Below are positions 53,419 through 63,119 of a DNA stretch of 64,000 bases, one piece after another. Position 1 is the first letter of the stretch. Each line of letters starts with the position of its first letter. Below the pieces are notes generated by a model. The model was not told the DNA's origin. It saw nothing but the letters and a program-made list of their open reading frames with translations, and ran no database searches. A program made the translations under genes and the position numbers. This DNA comes from Paenibacillus zeirhizosphaerae (GTDB lineage: Bacteria; Bacillota; Bacilli; Paenibacillales; Paenibacillaceae), in the NCBI RefSeq assembly GCF_030705605.1, contig NZ_JAPCKK010000016.1, forward strand, positions 744,001-808,000, written 5' to 3'.

Positions 53419-54240
53419 TCATGGCCCTCCAAGACGAGTCACCTGCCATAAGACAGGGATGTTGCGGATTTGCTCCCCAAGCCACTGTCTCGCAATACGC
53501 CGGAACAGAAGAGGGTCCCCGGAGCAATAAAACTGATGAATCGGCAGTGTATCCCCGGTGGCCAGCTTTCCCTTGTTATAAAGTATTGTGCTTGTCTCTC
53601 TTGCCGTTTCATCAGCGGAGCTGATCAGCTTGACCTGATGACCCATTATTTCCTGGATCGTATCCTTCAGAAAAGGATAATGGGTACACCCGAGAATAAG
53701 ACAATCAATGTTGTGATTTCTCATAGGCAGGAGTGACTCTTTGATAATCCGTGAGGTACTGTCCGACCAGAACTCCCCCCTCTCCACAATGGGAACGAGC
53801 GACGGACAGGCCAGACTAACTACGTCGATATAAGGAGACAGTTGCTTCAAGGCTGTGGTATATGCGCCGCTGCGAATGGTCCCGACGGTACCGATGACTC
53901 CCACATACCCCGTAGTGGTTGCGCTGATGGCGGCACGGGCTCCGGGATGAATGACTCCGATTACGGGTACGTTGACCCTGCTGCTGATGTCGTCCAGTGC
54001 CGCTGCCGTTGCCGTGTTGCAGGCAATGACAATGACCTTGGGATCAAATTGAATGAGAAAATCAACGATCTGCCCGGTGAATTTCAGAATTTCATCAGCC
54101 GGACGTGGTCCGTACGGGGCCCGCGCGGTGTCTCCGAAGTAAATGATCTTCTCACGTGGGAGCTGCCGCATCACTTCCTTGACAACGGTCAACCCCCCCA
54201 CGCCAGAATCCAAAATTGCAATAGCCTGCTGCACGAACAC
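53419..54240 (-). CDS. murI: Glutamate racemase
   Basis: A 273-residue cofactor-free racemase making D-glutamate for peptidoglycan. Catalytic pair: Cys74 in VIACNTATA and Cys185 in LILGCTHYPF; IAILDSGVGGLTV at the start and PYGPR follow the family. GTG start with GAGGAAAG upstream. It stands alone here. Confidence 0.95.
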   Translation of the reverse strand: MFVQQAIAILDSGVGGLTVVKEVMRQLPREKIIYFGDTARAPYGPRPADEILKFTGQIVDFLIQFDPKVIVIACNTATAAALDDISSRVNVPVIGVIHPGARAAISATTTGYVGVIGTVGTIRSGAYTTALKQLSPYIDVVSLACPSLVPIVERGEFWSDSTSRIIKESLLPMRNHNIDCLILGCTHYPFLKDTIQEIMGHQVKLISSADETARETSTILYNKGKLATGDTLPIHQFYCSGDPLLFRRIARQWLGEQIRNIPVLWQVTRLGGP

Positions 54241-54383
54241 ACCGCTTTCCTCATGGTTGTTATCTCACTTTTGCTATCACCCTTCTACATAACTTATGTG
54301 AGCCAAATTGAAAAGGTACGTCAAAAGTGAACAAAAGGCGGCTCGCCTATTCAGGCCATGGCTGTGTACCATCAGCGGCATAC

Positions 54384-54420
54384 AAAAAGCCGGACTCATT
54401 TTCCGAAGAACGAGTCCGGC
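54384..54420 (-). terminator. Terminator of the YtxH gene
   Basis: GCCGGACTC / GAGTCCGGC stem, 14-base loop, then TTTTTG on the minus strand. Confidence 0.85.
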
Positions 54421-54428
54421 CGCGGGGT

Positions 54429-54770
54429 TCAGATATAGTAGCCTTCGTTGCTTGTCTTGCGGTCTTCAGACTGCTCCTTATCAACCGCTGAAATAATTAC
54501 CTTCTCTTCTTCCTCCTGCTTACCATACGCCTGGCGAACCTCCTGAACCGCATAGGAAGTCGTATCCTTCACGATGTCCACAAGCTGAAGGCCCGCTGTA
54601 CCGATTTTATCCGCCACAGACAATCCTGCTTCGCTGAATTGCTGGGTGCAATCCGCCAGATCCTTGCGCAGCTCGCGTCCTGATTTCGGTGTCAGCAGCA
54701 ATGCTGCGGCTGAACCAAGGATCGTACCGGCAATAGCACTCCACATCATGATTTTACTCTTCTCATTCAT
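54429..54770 (-). CDS. YtxH-domain protein
   Basis: A 113-residue protein: a Gly/Ala helix (SAIAGTILGSAAALLLTPKSG, residues 11-31, opening with the family's GXXXG pattern), then an amphipathic helical body and an acidic tail. YtxH/GvpP-like proteins are stress-linked in Bacillus. Membrane-attached through the first helix. Confidence 0.85.
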   Translation of the reverse strand: MNEKSKIMMWSAIAGTILGSAAALLLTPKSGRELRKDLADCTQQFSEAGLSVADKIGTAGLQLVDIVKDTTSYAVQEVRQAYGKQEEEEKVIISAVDKEQSEDRKTSNEGYYI

Positions 54771-54949
54771 AGTCCATCTCTCCTTCGGCCGGACTCCGCT
54801 ATGGAAAGAACCTTGCCGAACAAGTGCGCTCGAGGCTTGATTATGAATCGCCCCCGTTAACGGCGCTGTTTCTCCGGGCGGATGCCCATCGTTTTAATGC
54901 ATTATAAGCAGGATGGGCTTGGCTTGATACAAGAGACATGTTATCGACC

Positions 54950-55585
54950 TTAACTCTGGCGGGGAAAGATTTTGTACCTACAGCAGCGGCCGCCTTCCGC
55001 CAAACAATCGGTGCGAAGAACCTCCGCTTCCAGCAATTCCTCGAACATGTGATGCTCACACTCGCAGGCTTTGCGGTAACGGTTCGCTGCCTGGGCAATC
55101 GGACAGTTATACTCATAAAATGTGAAGCTTCCGTCTTCTTCAGTGTTCCAGTACGTCATATAACCCGCAGCATGCTGTATTTCAGCCAGCTTTTTGATCC
55201 GTGCCGGCAGTGCATTGCCTTCAAGCTGCGGTTTATAGCGACGGATCAGCTTGCGCTTTCTTCCTTCGAAAAGGGCATTGACAGCCGATGCCCCCTGAAG
55301 CTCATTCAGCTCCTCCAGCAGATCCACCAGCAAATGGTCATAGTTGCGCGGAAACTGCTCATCTCCACGTTCACTTAGACCAAATTTGTAGACAGGTCGT
55401 CCCATAGCTTGGCGTACAACTGTGACCTCCACAAGACCTTCCTGCTCCAAAGCCTTCAGGTGTCTTCTGACCCCCATCTCAGTAATACCAAGTTCCGCTG
55501 CGAGGGACGAGACTCCCAAAGACCCTCTGGTTTTCAGCAAGGTCATAATCAAACGTCGTGTAGACATTTCAGGTACCGTATTCAT
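54950..55585 (-). CDS. SufR-like transcriptional regulator with Cys-rich C-terminus
   Basis: A 211-residue winged-helix regulator: HTH at about 12-60 (SSLAAELGITEMGVRRHLKALEQEG) and a C-terminal YNCPIAQAANRYRKACECEHH...RTDC...CC. Cys161-x12-Cys174 matches the SufR cluster motif, so an Fe-S-sensing repressor is likely. ATG 55585 has GGAG six bases upstream; the open frame runs back to 55663. It follows the DUF86 gene by 17 bases. No suf operon lies in the window. Confidence 0.82.
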   Translation of the reverse strand: MNTVPEMSTRRLIMTLLKTRGSLGVSSLAAELGITEMGVRRHLKALEQEGLVEVTVVRQAMGRPVYKFGLSERGDEQFPRNYDHLLVDLLEELNELQGASAVNALFEGRKRKLIRRYKPQLEGNALPARIKKLAEIQHAAGYMTYWNTEEDGSFTFYEYNCPIAQAANRYRKACECEHHMFEELLEAEVLRTDCLAEGGRCCRYKIFPRQS

Positions 55586-55601
55586 TACATTCTCCAGACC
55601 T

Positions 55602-56042
55602 TTAACCACGCGCCGGCTGAGGGCCCAACTCACGGTTGAGATAACCTTCCACGCCAGCTCCAAACCGCTCCAGCACCTCAGGCAGTAACGGAGTCAGCTT
55701 ATGTAGTTCTGTACGGTTCCAGCGGAAATACTCCTGAACCAGGGGCTTCCGCAAGGATACCAGCTCATAAATCGGTGCAAAGACAGAATCATCAATCACT
55801 TTCTCCTCATGAATAATGCTGATGATGTCTTCATAGCTGCTGGCGTCACGCATAATAAAACCGTCAATCAGGTAGCTGCCTGCATCCGTTACCGTTTCAA
55901 TCGCCAAATGCAGGCAGCGTTCCTGCACCAGTCCTTGCATAAAATCGCCTGTCCAGGAAGATGTTACCTGGCGCAGTCCTTCCGCAATCTCAGGAATTGC
56001 CTTGAGACGCAGCTCAATCTGCTCTCTGTTCACATAGTACAT
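55602..56042 (-). CDS. DUF86/HepT-like protein (YutE)
   Basis: A 146-residue four-helix HEPN-type protein resembling YutE. ETVTDAGSYLIDGFIMRDASSYEDII and RKPLVQEYFRWN align with the HepT family, but the RNase motif Rx4-6H is not intact (no His after RKPLVQ), so the toxin activity is probably lost. AAGGAGG precedes the ATG. Upstream of the SufR-like gene; no nucleotidyltransferase (MntA) partner is present. Confidence 0.8.
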   Translation of the reverse strand: MYYVNREQIELRLKAIPEIAEGLRQVTSSWTGDFMQGLVQERCLHLAIETVTDAGSYLIDGFIMRDASSYEDIISIIHEEKVIDDSVFAPIYELVSLRKPLVQEYFRWNRTELHKLTPLLPEVLERFGAGVEGYLNRELGPQPARG

Positions 56043-56132
56043 GGTGCCGCACCTCCTTCCCGGCAGAACGAATGACTGCCGTCAAACCGGTCATTTACGG
56101 TATGCCGGCATTTCAATCCTGCCCGATTCCAG

Positions 56133-56420
56133 TCAGATTTCGTAGTCAACTGCAAAAGAAACATCCTTTACTTCATTGATATGCTGAACGATTTCCTGAT
56201 GAACCGGGTGAACCTGATAAGCCTGAAGATCTTCAAGATTTTCCAGCACCGCCGTCAGCGAAATATCAAAGGAACGTTCAGAACGGATCATATCTATTCC
56301 TACTTCCAGCGACAGGACCTCTTTAATTTTGCCGTTCATGCTGCGCAGCACGGAGGCCGTATGTGCAACGCTTTCAGGAGAGCGGTCTTTCAATTTGAAG
56401 AACACGATATGTTTAATCAT
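56133..56420 (-). CDS. Dabb-family stress-responsive barrel protein
   Basis: A 95-residue dimeric alpha-beta barrel: MIKHIVFFKLKDRS at the start and HPVHQEIVQHINEV near the end. Plant and bacterial members respond to stress; the substrate is unknown. AAGGAG upstream. Confidence 0.88.
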   Translation of the reverse strand: MIKHIVFFKLKDRSPESVAHTASVLRSMNGKIKEVLSLEVGIDMIRSERSFDISLTAVLENLEDLQAYQVHPVHQEIVQHINEVKDVSFAVDYEI

Positions 56421-56531
56421 CGGACAAACTCCTTATTCCTAATTTGAACAGCTTGTCCTGAAATTTTATCACAGTTCTCCCTAAGAGGGGAAGATGCCGC
56501 AGCACCCCCCATTTATCCATAAGTTTGAAGT

Positions 56532-56948
56532 TTAGTTATCTTTATCCTTCGTATTTCTCTCTTGCTTGTCCCTCATGCCCGCAAGCATATCCCTGAACAT
56601 AGGGGGAAGCGGCAACCCTAGTACATTGAAATTCTCTGCAATGGAAATGACTTCGTTAAACAAATAAAAATAAATGGCACCTGCTTGTACGGCATCAATG
56701 CCCAAGAGCAGGTCGATTTGATGGGCAAGGCTGACTACCATCAGCATGATTCCTTTACGGGTTAGGCCCCAAAATCCCGTCTTGCTGCTCAATCCCTTCC
56801 CCGATTTAATCGCTGCCGCTATCCCGGTAACACAGTCTATAGCCATCGTTACGATAAACACCCCAAGCAGCGGGTTCCATCCCCCGAAGGCATAGGTGAT
56901 TATCCCCCCTGCCACAGCACAAAAGATATTGATTAACGGGTGATTCAT
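56532..56948 (-). CDS. Phage-type holin protein (toxin secretion/phage lysis family)
   Basis: A 138-residue Phage_holin_4-like protein: three or four helices, FIVTMAIDCVTGIAAAIKSGKGLSSKTGFWGLTRKG and FNEVISIAEN typical of the family. ATG 56948 has GGGGGG six bases upstream. No endolysin, capsid or tail gene nearby, so it is a lone holin, as found in the chromosome of many Firmicutes. A TATAAT (56980-56985, minus) precedes it. Confidence 0.85.
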   Translation of the reverse strand: MNHPLINIFCAVAGGIITYAFGGWNPLLGVFIVTMAIDCVTGIAAAIKSGKGLSSKTGFWGLTRKGIMLMVVSLAHQIDLLLGIDAVQAGAIYFYLFNEVISIAENFNVLGLPLPPMFRDMLAGMRDKQERNTKDKDN

Positions 56949-57204
56949 CGTCGTCCCCCCTTCCATTCAAACCTGTTACATTATATGTAAATCGAGGGAG
57001 AATGGAAGCTAATTTGTCCCTGAGCCGCACTAAAATTAATAGATTCATAGAAACCCGTGCCAATTACCCTTCATATAGTAATAAGGACCCTATATTGTGC
57101 AAATCTAATCTATGACAATAGTTTTATAAAAAATTGATTCGGCCGTACACTTGCAAAATGCCCTGTGTGTATTGTAGTATTTGTTTAAAAAAATCGGAGG
57201 ATAT

Positions 57205-57789
57205 ATGCCTAAACAACAAGAACGACATTCCATTCAGGCGTGGTCTCTGATCAACCGCAAGTATTTGGGAAAGGGTGTGCGTGTTAAGCGCTTTCGTAGA
57301 CCAACCCGCTGTCAAATACGTAACAGGGTTCTCCTAGCAGTGCTGATGGCTAACGACATCAAGCTATCGCAGCTTGCCGAAGAATTATCCATTTCATCCC
57401 GGAGCGTCAGCGCCTGGGTCTATGAGGGACGTATTCCCGGCAATACAAACTTGGAGAAAACATGCCGATTGCTTGGTTATCCACGCCATATTCTCTTTAA
57501 TGAGGATGTGGTGCGCGGTTGTCCGATTATCTGTCAGCCTGCCCCTTCCCGTTTCATGAAGAGGACGGTAACACGATCCCCAGTGAAAAACCGAATTTTG
57601 GCTGGATTATGTATGGTTCATGATCTGTCTGTGACCGATGTGAGTCATTGGATCGGTGTCCATCCGGGAACATTCCGCAAATGGCTGCATCAAGGCACAG
57701 TGCCTTCGCAGGCGTTTCAGGATCAGGCGGAACAATTTTTCCGCATCCCTAAATCCATTTTGTTTGCAGACGCCATACTGGCCAAGTAA
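57205..57789 (+). CDS. Protein with duplicated helix-turn-helix domain
   Basis: A 194-residue basic protein made of two copies of the same ~65-residue unit, residues 39-103 and 128-192 (R/KNRxLxxLxMxxD at the start, HTH in the middle, W, then GxxP and IL/FA at the end). Each looks like a Cro/XRE-type DNA-binding domain. The N-terminal 38 residues are basic. CGGAGG lies four bases before ATG 57205. Divergent from the holin gene. Not recognised as a named family; a DNA-binding regulator is inferred. Confidence 0.75.
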   Translation: MPKQQERHSIQAWSLINRKYLGKGVRVKRFRRPTRCQIRNRVLLAVLMANDIKLSQLAEELSISSRSVSAWVYEGRIPGNTNLEKTCRLLGYPRHILFNEDVVRGCPIICQPAPSRFMKRTVTRSPVKNRILAGLCMVHDLSVTDVSHWIGVHPGTFRKWLHQGTVPSQAFQDQAEQFFRIPKSILFADAILAK

Positions 57790-57864
57790 GTAAGCTTCTG
57801 TCTGAGGCTACATTTTTTAACATTTTAAAATTGTGCAGGTTATTTCATCCACTGAAGCACAATG

Positions 57865-57905
57865 AGCACTGTCAGCCCAGGGGCCAACAGTGCTTTTTTA
57901 TTTTG
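57865..57905 (+). terminator. Terminator of the duplicated-HTH gene
   Basis: AGCACTGT / AACAGTGCT stem, then TTTTTTATTTT. Confidence 0.8.
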
Positions 57906-57940
57906 TGCAGAGGATATCGTCACTTTTGGGGGATGTTTTA

Positions 57941-59632
57941 TTATTTCACCACGGTTTCCGCTGAATGCGTCGCTTCTTCCTTCAAAGATTTGAGACGCTT
58001 CATAACCGGATTCTCCCCGCGTCCGAAGTAATCATGCAGCCTGCTGTATTCGGTGTATAGTTTATCGTAGACAGCGGCATTCTCAGGGATCGGCTGATAG
58101 CTTTCTTCACGCACACGGGCCATATGACGGGCTGCCTCGACGACATCGTCATACCCTCCAGCTTGCGCTCCAGCGGCCACAGCAGCGAACATCGCCGCTC
58201 CCAGAGCCGGTGTCTGGGTGGAGGCGGCCACCTTGATTTCCCTGCCGGTCACATCGGCATAAATTTGCATCAACAGTGCATTCTTCTGCGGTAATCCCCC
58301 GCAAGCATACAGTACGTCCACAGGCACGCCGTTATTATGGAACGCATCAACGATTTTGCGTGTACCGAATGCCGTTGCTTCCAGCAATGTACGATAGATT
58401 TCTTCAGGCTTGGTAAGCAAAGTAAAGCCCACAATCAGACCGGTCAGATTCGTGTCCACGAGCACCGAACGGTTGCCGTTCCACCAGTCCAGCGCCAGCA
58501 GACCGGTCTCACCCGGCTTATACGCGGCGGCTTTACGTTCGAGCAGCGCATGGACTGAAATGCCTTCGGCATCTGCTTCCTGCTTCACGGACTCGGGAAC
58601 TCCATGCTCCACGAACCAGGCGAAAATATCTCCCACCGCAGACTGGCCCGCTTCGTATCCGTAGTACCCGGGAATGATGCCGTTCTCGACGACACCGCAC
58701 ATCCCCTCTACTTCCTTCTCCTCCTCGCCCAGCAGCATATGGCAAATCGACGTTCCCATGGCCATCACAAGCTTGCCAGGAGTCACCACGCCTACCGCAG
58801 GTACAGCAGCGTGAGCATCGACATTGCCGACTGCGACTGCCGTCCCTTCGTTCAATCCCATCAGAGCCGCCATATGTTCGGTCAGACCGCCGGCACGACT
58901 GCCAAGAGCATAGATTTCCCCTCTCAGCTTCGTGGCTGTAAGATCTTCGAGCCGAGGATCCAAGGCTTTGAAAAATTCACGGCTTGGATAACCTTCACGA
59001 TGATGATAGATCGACTTATAGCCGGCAGTGCACTGATTGCGCTTCAGTTCACCACACATCTGCATAATGACCCAGTCGGTCGCTTCAACGAAGCGGTCCG
59101 TTTTCTCGTAAATGTCCGGTGCCTCATTTAAAATCTGCCAGATTTTCGCGACCATCCATTCGGAGGATATTTTACCTCCATAGCGAGGCTGAAACGCCTC
59201 TCCACGTTCGGAAGCGATTTCATTTAAACGATCAGCCTCATCCTGGGCGGCATGGTGCTTCCACAGCTTCACCCAACTGTGCGGATCTCCCTTCAGCGAC
59301 TCGTCAAAACACAGCGGTTGGCCTGCGGGATCAATCGGCAGCATCGTGCATGCCGTAAAGTCGATGCCGATGCCGATGACATCGGCCGGGTTAATCCCCG
59401 ATTCCTTCATGACCGCCGGAACGGAGGTCGTCAGAACTTCAATGTAATCAGCCGGGTGCTGAAGTGCCCAGTCCATTTCGAGCTTGCGGCCACTGCCGGG
59501 CAGCACCTCATCAATCACTCCGTGCCTGTACGGTGTCACATGCGTTGCAATTTCGGCCCCGTTCGACAGGTCGACAAGGACAGCGCGACCGGACTCCGTG
59601 CCGTAGTCCACGCCAATTGTATATTTACTCAT
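57941..59632 (-). CDS. araB: Ribulokinase
   Basis: A 563-residue FGGY kinase phosphorylating L-ribulose. ATP/substrate motifs: [15 protein letters not shown] at the start, DFTACTMLP and [21 protein letters not shown] in the second domain. Length and the [11 protein letters not shown] loop fit AraB. Its ATG overlaps the araD stop by four bases (ATGA). Last gene of the araD-araB operon; no araA adjoins. Confidence 0.95.
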   Translation of the reverse strand: MSKYTIGVDYGTESGRAVLVDLSNGAEIATHVTPYRHGVIDEVLPGSGRKLEMDWALQHPADYIEVLTTSVPAVMKESGINPADVIGIGIDFTACTMLPIDPAGQPLCFDESLKGDPHSWVKLWKHHAAQDEADRLNEIASERGEAFQPRYGGKISSEWMVAKIWQILNEAPDIYEKTDRFVEATDWVIMQMCGELKRNQCTAGYKSIYHHREGYPSREFFKALDPRLEDLTATKLRGEIYALGSRAGGLTEHMAALMGLNEGTAVAVGNVDAHAAVPAVGVVTPGKLVMAMGTSICHMLLGEEEKEVEGMCGVVENGIIPGYYGYEAGQSAVGDIFAWFVEHGVPESVKQEADAEGISVHALLERKAAAYKPGETGLLALDWWNGNRSVLVDTNLTGLIVGFTLLTKPEEIYRTLLEATAFGTRKIVDAFHNNGVPVDVLYACGGLPQKNALLMQIYADVTGREIKVAASTQTPALGAAMFAAVAAGAQAGGYDDVVEAARHMARVREESYQPIPENAAVYDKLYTEYSRLHDYFGRGENPVMKRLKSLKEEATHSAETVVK

Positions 59633-60336
59633 TTCGCTTCCTCCTTCTTCACTTGGCCGTAATAAGCGCCCGCTCCATGCTTGCGCAAAAAGTGCTTATC
59701 CAATAAATGCTGATCCATCGATTCCAGCCCCGGATTCAGCATCAGCGAACGATAGGCCATCTTCGCCACTTCTTCAAGAACGACAGCATTATGGACGGCA
59801 TCGTCCGCGTGTTTGCCCCAGGCAAACGGGGCATGCTGATTCACAAGCACACCGGGAATCGTCATAGGGTCTCGATTGTCAAAGGTCTCAATAATGACAT
59901 GCCCTGTCTCCAACTCGTACTCCCCTTCGATCTCTTCCTTCGTCATCGGGCGTGTGCACGGGATGCTACCGTAGAAGTAGTCTCCTTGTGTCGTTCCCAA
60001 CGCGGGGATTTCCCGACCTGCCTGTGCCCAGCTTGTTGCCCAGGGTGAATGGGTATGAACGATACCCCCGATCTGTGTAAAAACCCGATACAGTGCCAGA
60101 TGAGTCGGTGTATCCGACGAAGGACGCAGATCCCCTTCCACTACATTACCCTGCAAATCCACAACGACGAGCTGATCCGCTCTCATTTCCTCGTAGGAGA
60201 CACCGCTCGGTTTAATGACCACAAGTCCCTGCAAGCGGTCGATTCCGCTGACATTCCCCCAAGTAAAGGTAACCAGGCCGTGCTTTGGAAGGGCAAGATT
60301 AGCCTCCAATACTTCCTGCTTCAAGCTCTCGAGCAT
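59629..60336 (-). CDS. araD: L-ribulose-5-phosphate 4-epimerase
   Basis: A 235-residue class II aldolase-fold epimerase turning L-ribulose-5-P into D-xylulose-5-[28 protein letters not shown] (zinc His) and NQHAPFAWG are typical of AraD. ATG with AAAGGAG about ten bases upstream. An AraR-type operator lies in its promoter. Confidence 0.95.
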   Translation of the reverse strand: MLESLKQEVLEANLALPKHGLVTFTWGNVSGIDRLQGLVVIKPSGVSYEEMRADQLVVVDLQGNVVEGDLRPSSDTPTHLALYRVFTQIGGIVHTHSPWATSWAQAGREIPALGTTQGDYFYGSIPCTRPMTKEEIEGEYELETGHVIIETFDNRDPMTIPGVLVNQHAPFAWGKHADDAVHNAVVLEEVAKMAYRSLMLNPGLESMDQHLLDKHFLRKHGAGAYYGQVKKEEAK

Positions 60337-60381
60337 GTATTAGACACTCCTTTTCTTATTGAAGTGATTGATTTCGCTTTC

Positions 60382-60402
60382 ATTATACACTTGTACGTAC
60401 AA
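60382..60402 (-). promoter_or_regulatory. AraR operator and -10 of araDB
   Basis: TTGTACGTACAA (60391-60402), a perfect palindrome, lies directly upstream of TATAAT (60382-60387, minus strand) so a bound repressor would cover the promoter. Confidence 0.85.
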
Positions 60403-60481
60403 CTTATCCAGCATTTTTTGCAACCGCATTCTCATTTTTATCGGATCAGAGTTCATTGCAGAATACGGTTGAAAAACAAGA

Positions 60482-60517
60482 CAAAAAAGCCTCTTTCCCA
60501 AAATAGGGAAAAGGCTT
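60482..60517 (-). terminator. Terminator between araR and araD
   Basis: AAGCCT..CCC / GGG..AGGCTT stem, followed by TTTTTTG on the minus strand. Confidence 0.8.
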
Positions 60518-60616
60518 GGTCCAAAGCATATTTACAAGTTGTTCAGATCAAAAAACGCCCAAAGCGGAGCTGAACAATTAACTTGTCATTACATTTGATA
60601 CAAAAGCTATAGAAGA

Positions 60617-61714
60617 TTAACCTTCCTTGTGAAACGCGGCGGTTGATTCACGCACGATCAGCTCGGGCGGTATGATCCATTCATGATTCCGGGTCAAGGG
60701 ATCGCCACCTTGGATCATGGATAAGATCATATCCGCCGCTTGCCTGCCCAGCTCCTCCTTCGGATGCTTCAGTGTAGTGAGCTTGATTTCCGTAGCTGTA
60801 GCGAGGAAGGAATCGTCAAAACCGACCACCGATAAATCGGCAGGGATAGACAGTCCCTTCGACCGTACGATATCCAACAGCCGCACGGCCAATTCATCAT
60901 TATACGTTACCCAGCCGGTAGGACGCTCCTCAGGCACCAGGTCCAGCAGCACCTTGGCACGCTGCAATGGACCTTCATTTTTATCCTCTGTTCTGTAGGT
61001 GAACACGGCGTCAGGATGCAGTGTCACGCCGTATTTGCGGTGCGCTGCCACAAAGCCTTTCATACGCCGGATTCCTTGCATATCATCGGTCTTAAAAAAG
61101 CCAACAAGCCGGCGGTGTCCCAGCCTGATCAAATGCTCTGCAGCCATATAACCTCCGCGCTCATCATCCACTCGAAGACAGGGCGCATCCATCTCCTCAT
61201 ACCGTGCGTTAATCATGAGATAAGGCAGCCGCCGGTTCTCCATTGTCAGATAATAACTGAGATTTGGATTGCGCTCCCCGCTCTTGGTCGGCTCCACAAT
61301 CAAACCACTCAGCGGCTGATTCAGCAGCATCTCCAGGCACTGCCGTTCCTGCTCAGGGTGATTGCCCGTGCTTGACAGCAGCAGCTTATACCCTTCCTTG
61401 CTCAGCCTGGACTCGACTCCCTGTACGATAAGGGGAAAAATATAGTCAGATATGTAGGTTGTTACGACCCCGATCGTCCGGGGATTTTCCGGCAGCTTGG
61501 CACCCGGGACAGCAACGAACGTGCCTTTGCCCTGGATTCTGGTGAGCCATCCCTCCTGAACGAGCTCTCCAAGCGCCTGTCTTACAGTCTGGCGGCTTAC
61601 ACCAAACTGTTCGGTCATTTCATGCTCGGAAGGAAGCTGGCTTTCAGGAAGCAGCTTAGACGAATGAATCCAGGAGAGGATCTCCTGTTTGACTTGAATA
61701 TATTTAGCGGTCAT
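60617..61714 (-). CDS. araR: Arabinose repressor AraR
   Basis: A 365-residue regulator: GntR-type winged helix (residues 1-68, LPSEHEMTEQFGVSRQTVRQAL) joined to a LacI-type sugar-binding domain (from about 80: RTIGVVTTYISDYIFPLIVQG; VGFDDSFLATATEI). This hybrid is AraR's layout. L-arabinose releases it from DNA. CACGGAGGAG precedes the ATG. It has its own operator at 61766-61777. Confidence 0.95.
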   Translation of the reverse strand: MTAKYIQVKQEILSWIHSSKLLPESQLPSEHEMTEQFGVSRQTVRQALGELVQEGWLTRIQGKGTFVAVPGAKLPENPRTIGVVTTYISDYIFPLIVQGVESRLSKEGYKLLLSSTGNHPEQERQCLEMLLNQPLSGLIVEPTKSGERNPNLSYYLTMENRRLPYLMINARYEEMDAPCLRVDDERGGYMAAEHLIRLGHRRLVGFFKTDDMQGIRRMKGFVAAHRKYGVTLHPDAVFTYRTEDKNEGPLQRAKVLLDLVPEERPTGWVTYNDELAVRLLDIVRSKGLSIPADLSVVGFDDSFLATATEIKLTTLKHPKEELGRQAADMILSMIQGGDPLTRNHEWIIPPELIVRESTAAFHKEG

Positions 61715-61765
61715 AAGCTCCTCCGTGAGTACAGTTGTGTTGAAGGATTATACCACACTTCACAG

Positions 61766-61777
61766 TTGTACGTACAA
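61766..61777 (-). promoter_or_regulatory. AraR operator at araR
   Basis: TTGTACGTACAA, a perfect palindrome, about 14 bases upstream of a TATAAT (61747-61752, minus strand). Predicts autoregulation. Confidence 0.85.
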
Positions 61778-61804
61778 TTAACTAAATAGCTCATTGGCAA
61801 GACG

Positions 61805-62944
61805 TCACTGCCGCTCATTCATATACTTTAAGCCGGTGTATCTGTTGCGTAGTGTATGCGCCGTATGAAGCGCACGGTCCAGTTGCTCCGCGCTGACGCC
61901 AAGCTCGTCTATCGTAGCCGGACCGCCGACCTGATGGAGCCAGGAACGCATCTGTTCCGTTGACGGAAGACTGCGATATACTTGGAACGCCTCAACATGT
62001 TCATGCTCCGCCAGCTCTTTATACATATCCGCCAGAAGAGCCGAGGCCACCCCGACCTTCGCCCCGTGAAGAATCTGCTTTCTTCCTTCCGCAATCAGCT
62101 CCATTTCAATGCGGTGAGACACATGATGCTCTCCTCCGGATGCCGGGCGGGAATGATCAATAATGAGCATGGATATGCCGGAAGCAATCAGCGCATCCAT
62201 CAGAATGCCCGCTCCCTCCGTGCTGCCTTGTGCGATCGCGTCCACTCCGGTGACGCAAGCCTCCAGCGCTTCCTCGGTAATACGACTGCCGAGCGAGCAA
62301 AAGGGCTCATGCCCCAAATCCCTCGACACATGCCAATCGGCCAGCGAGGTATATTTGCCCAGCATGTCGCCAAAGCCGGCCGCCGTCATATTTTGCGGAG
62401 CCGCTGCCAGCACGGACAAATCGGCAAAGATGGCTTCCGGCGGCACAGCCTGAAACGTCTGCTTGGTCCCATCCACAATCAGCGGCGCTCCTGCGGAGGT
62501 AAAGCCGTCTACGGAAGCAGCCGTCGGTATGGAAATGAAGGGACGCCCCATTTTATAACAGACAAAACGGACAAGATCGTGGATCGTGCCGGAGCCAACA
62601 GCCAGCACTGCTCTACTGGCATCCGCGACATCAAGCAGCACCTTCACAATATAGGACTCATCTGCAACGACATCCCCAACGCTGTTCCCTTGAAGCCGTA
62701 TTTCATCAGCCTGCAGTCCTGCTGTGCGCAGATCGCTCAACACCCGTTCGCCGGCTGCCTTGAAGGTTGGATCATCATTAACGACCGTAACATGGCCGTA
62801 GCCTTTGCGCTGCAGGTATGGAGCAACCTCACTCAGGGCACCATCATGCATGTGAATCTGCATGTCCACCACACGATGCGGGTTTCCGCAGGGACACTGT
62901 CTCGCTTCTTCATTCCACTGCTGGATGCGTTCGTTCAAATTCAT
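61805..62944 (-). CDS. araM: Glycerol-1-phosphate dehydrogenase AraM/EgsA
   Basis: A 379-residue NAD(P)H-dependent enzyme reducing dihydroxyacetone phosphate to sn-glycerol-1-phosphate, as Bacillus AraM (Ni2+-dependent). VGSGTIHDLVRF and PTAASVDGFTSAGAPL bind nucleotide and substrate; GEHHVSHRIEM supplies metal His residues. A CxC(G) pair (CPCGN) near the start is extra. I chose ATG 62944 with GGAGGAG seven bases upstream; ATG 62950 and 62980 are alternatives. Transcribed leftwards toward araR, 90 bases away. Confidence 0.92.
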   Translation of the reverse strand: MNLNERIQQWNEEARQCPCGNPHRVVDMQIHMHDGALSEVAPYLQRKGYGHVTVVNDDPTFKAAGERVLSDLRTAGLQADEIRLQGNSVGDVVADESYIVKVLLDVADASRAVLAVGSGTIHDLVRFVCYKMGRPFISIPTAASVDGFTSAGAPLIVDGTKQTFQAVPPEAIFADLSVLAAAPQNMTAAGFGDMLGKYTSLADWHVSRDLGHEPFCSLGSRITEEALEACVTGVDAIAQGSTEGAGILMDALIASGISMLIIDHSRPASGGEHHVSHRIEMELIAEGRKQILHGAKVGVASALLADMYKELAEHEHVEAFQVYRSLPSTEQMRSWLHQVGGPATIDELGVSAEQLDRALHTAHTLRNRYTGLKYMNERQ

Positions 62945-63033
62945 CGCCATACTCCTCCCGGTCTGGAATATTTCACACAAGAATGTAAATAATGATTAGC
63001 ATGAACAGTAAATCAAACGCTTTCTTAATCTAA

Positions 63034-63045
63034 TTGTACGCACAT
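63034..63045 (-). promoter_or_regulatory. Likely AraR operator upstream of araM
   Basis: TTGTACGCACAT matches TTGTACGTACAA at 10 of 12 bases. A further ATGTACG half-site lies near 63076. Confidence 0.65.
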
Positions 63046-63119
63046 GTACCCATAAAAGTCTACTGCATATCACACATGTACGATCCATTAATTTTGAATA
63101 TATTTGGAGGAAGTATAAC

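Noticed and set aside
56532..57789. Prophage remnant around the holin gene
   Set aside because: No integrase, capsid, tail or endolysin gene, and flanking genes are ordinary chromosomal ones.
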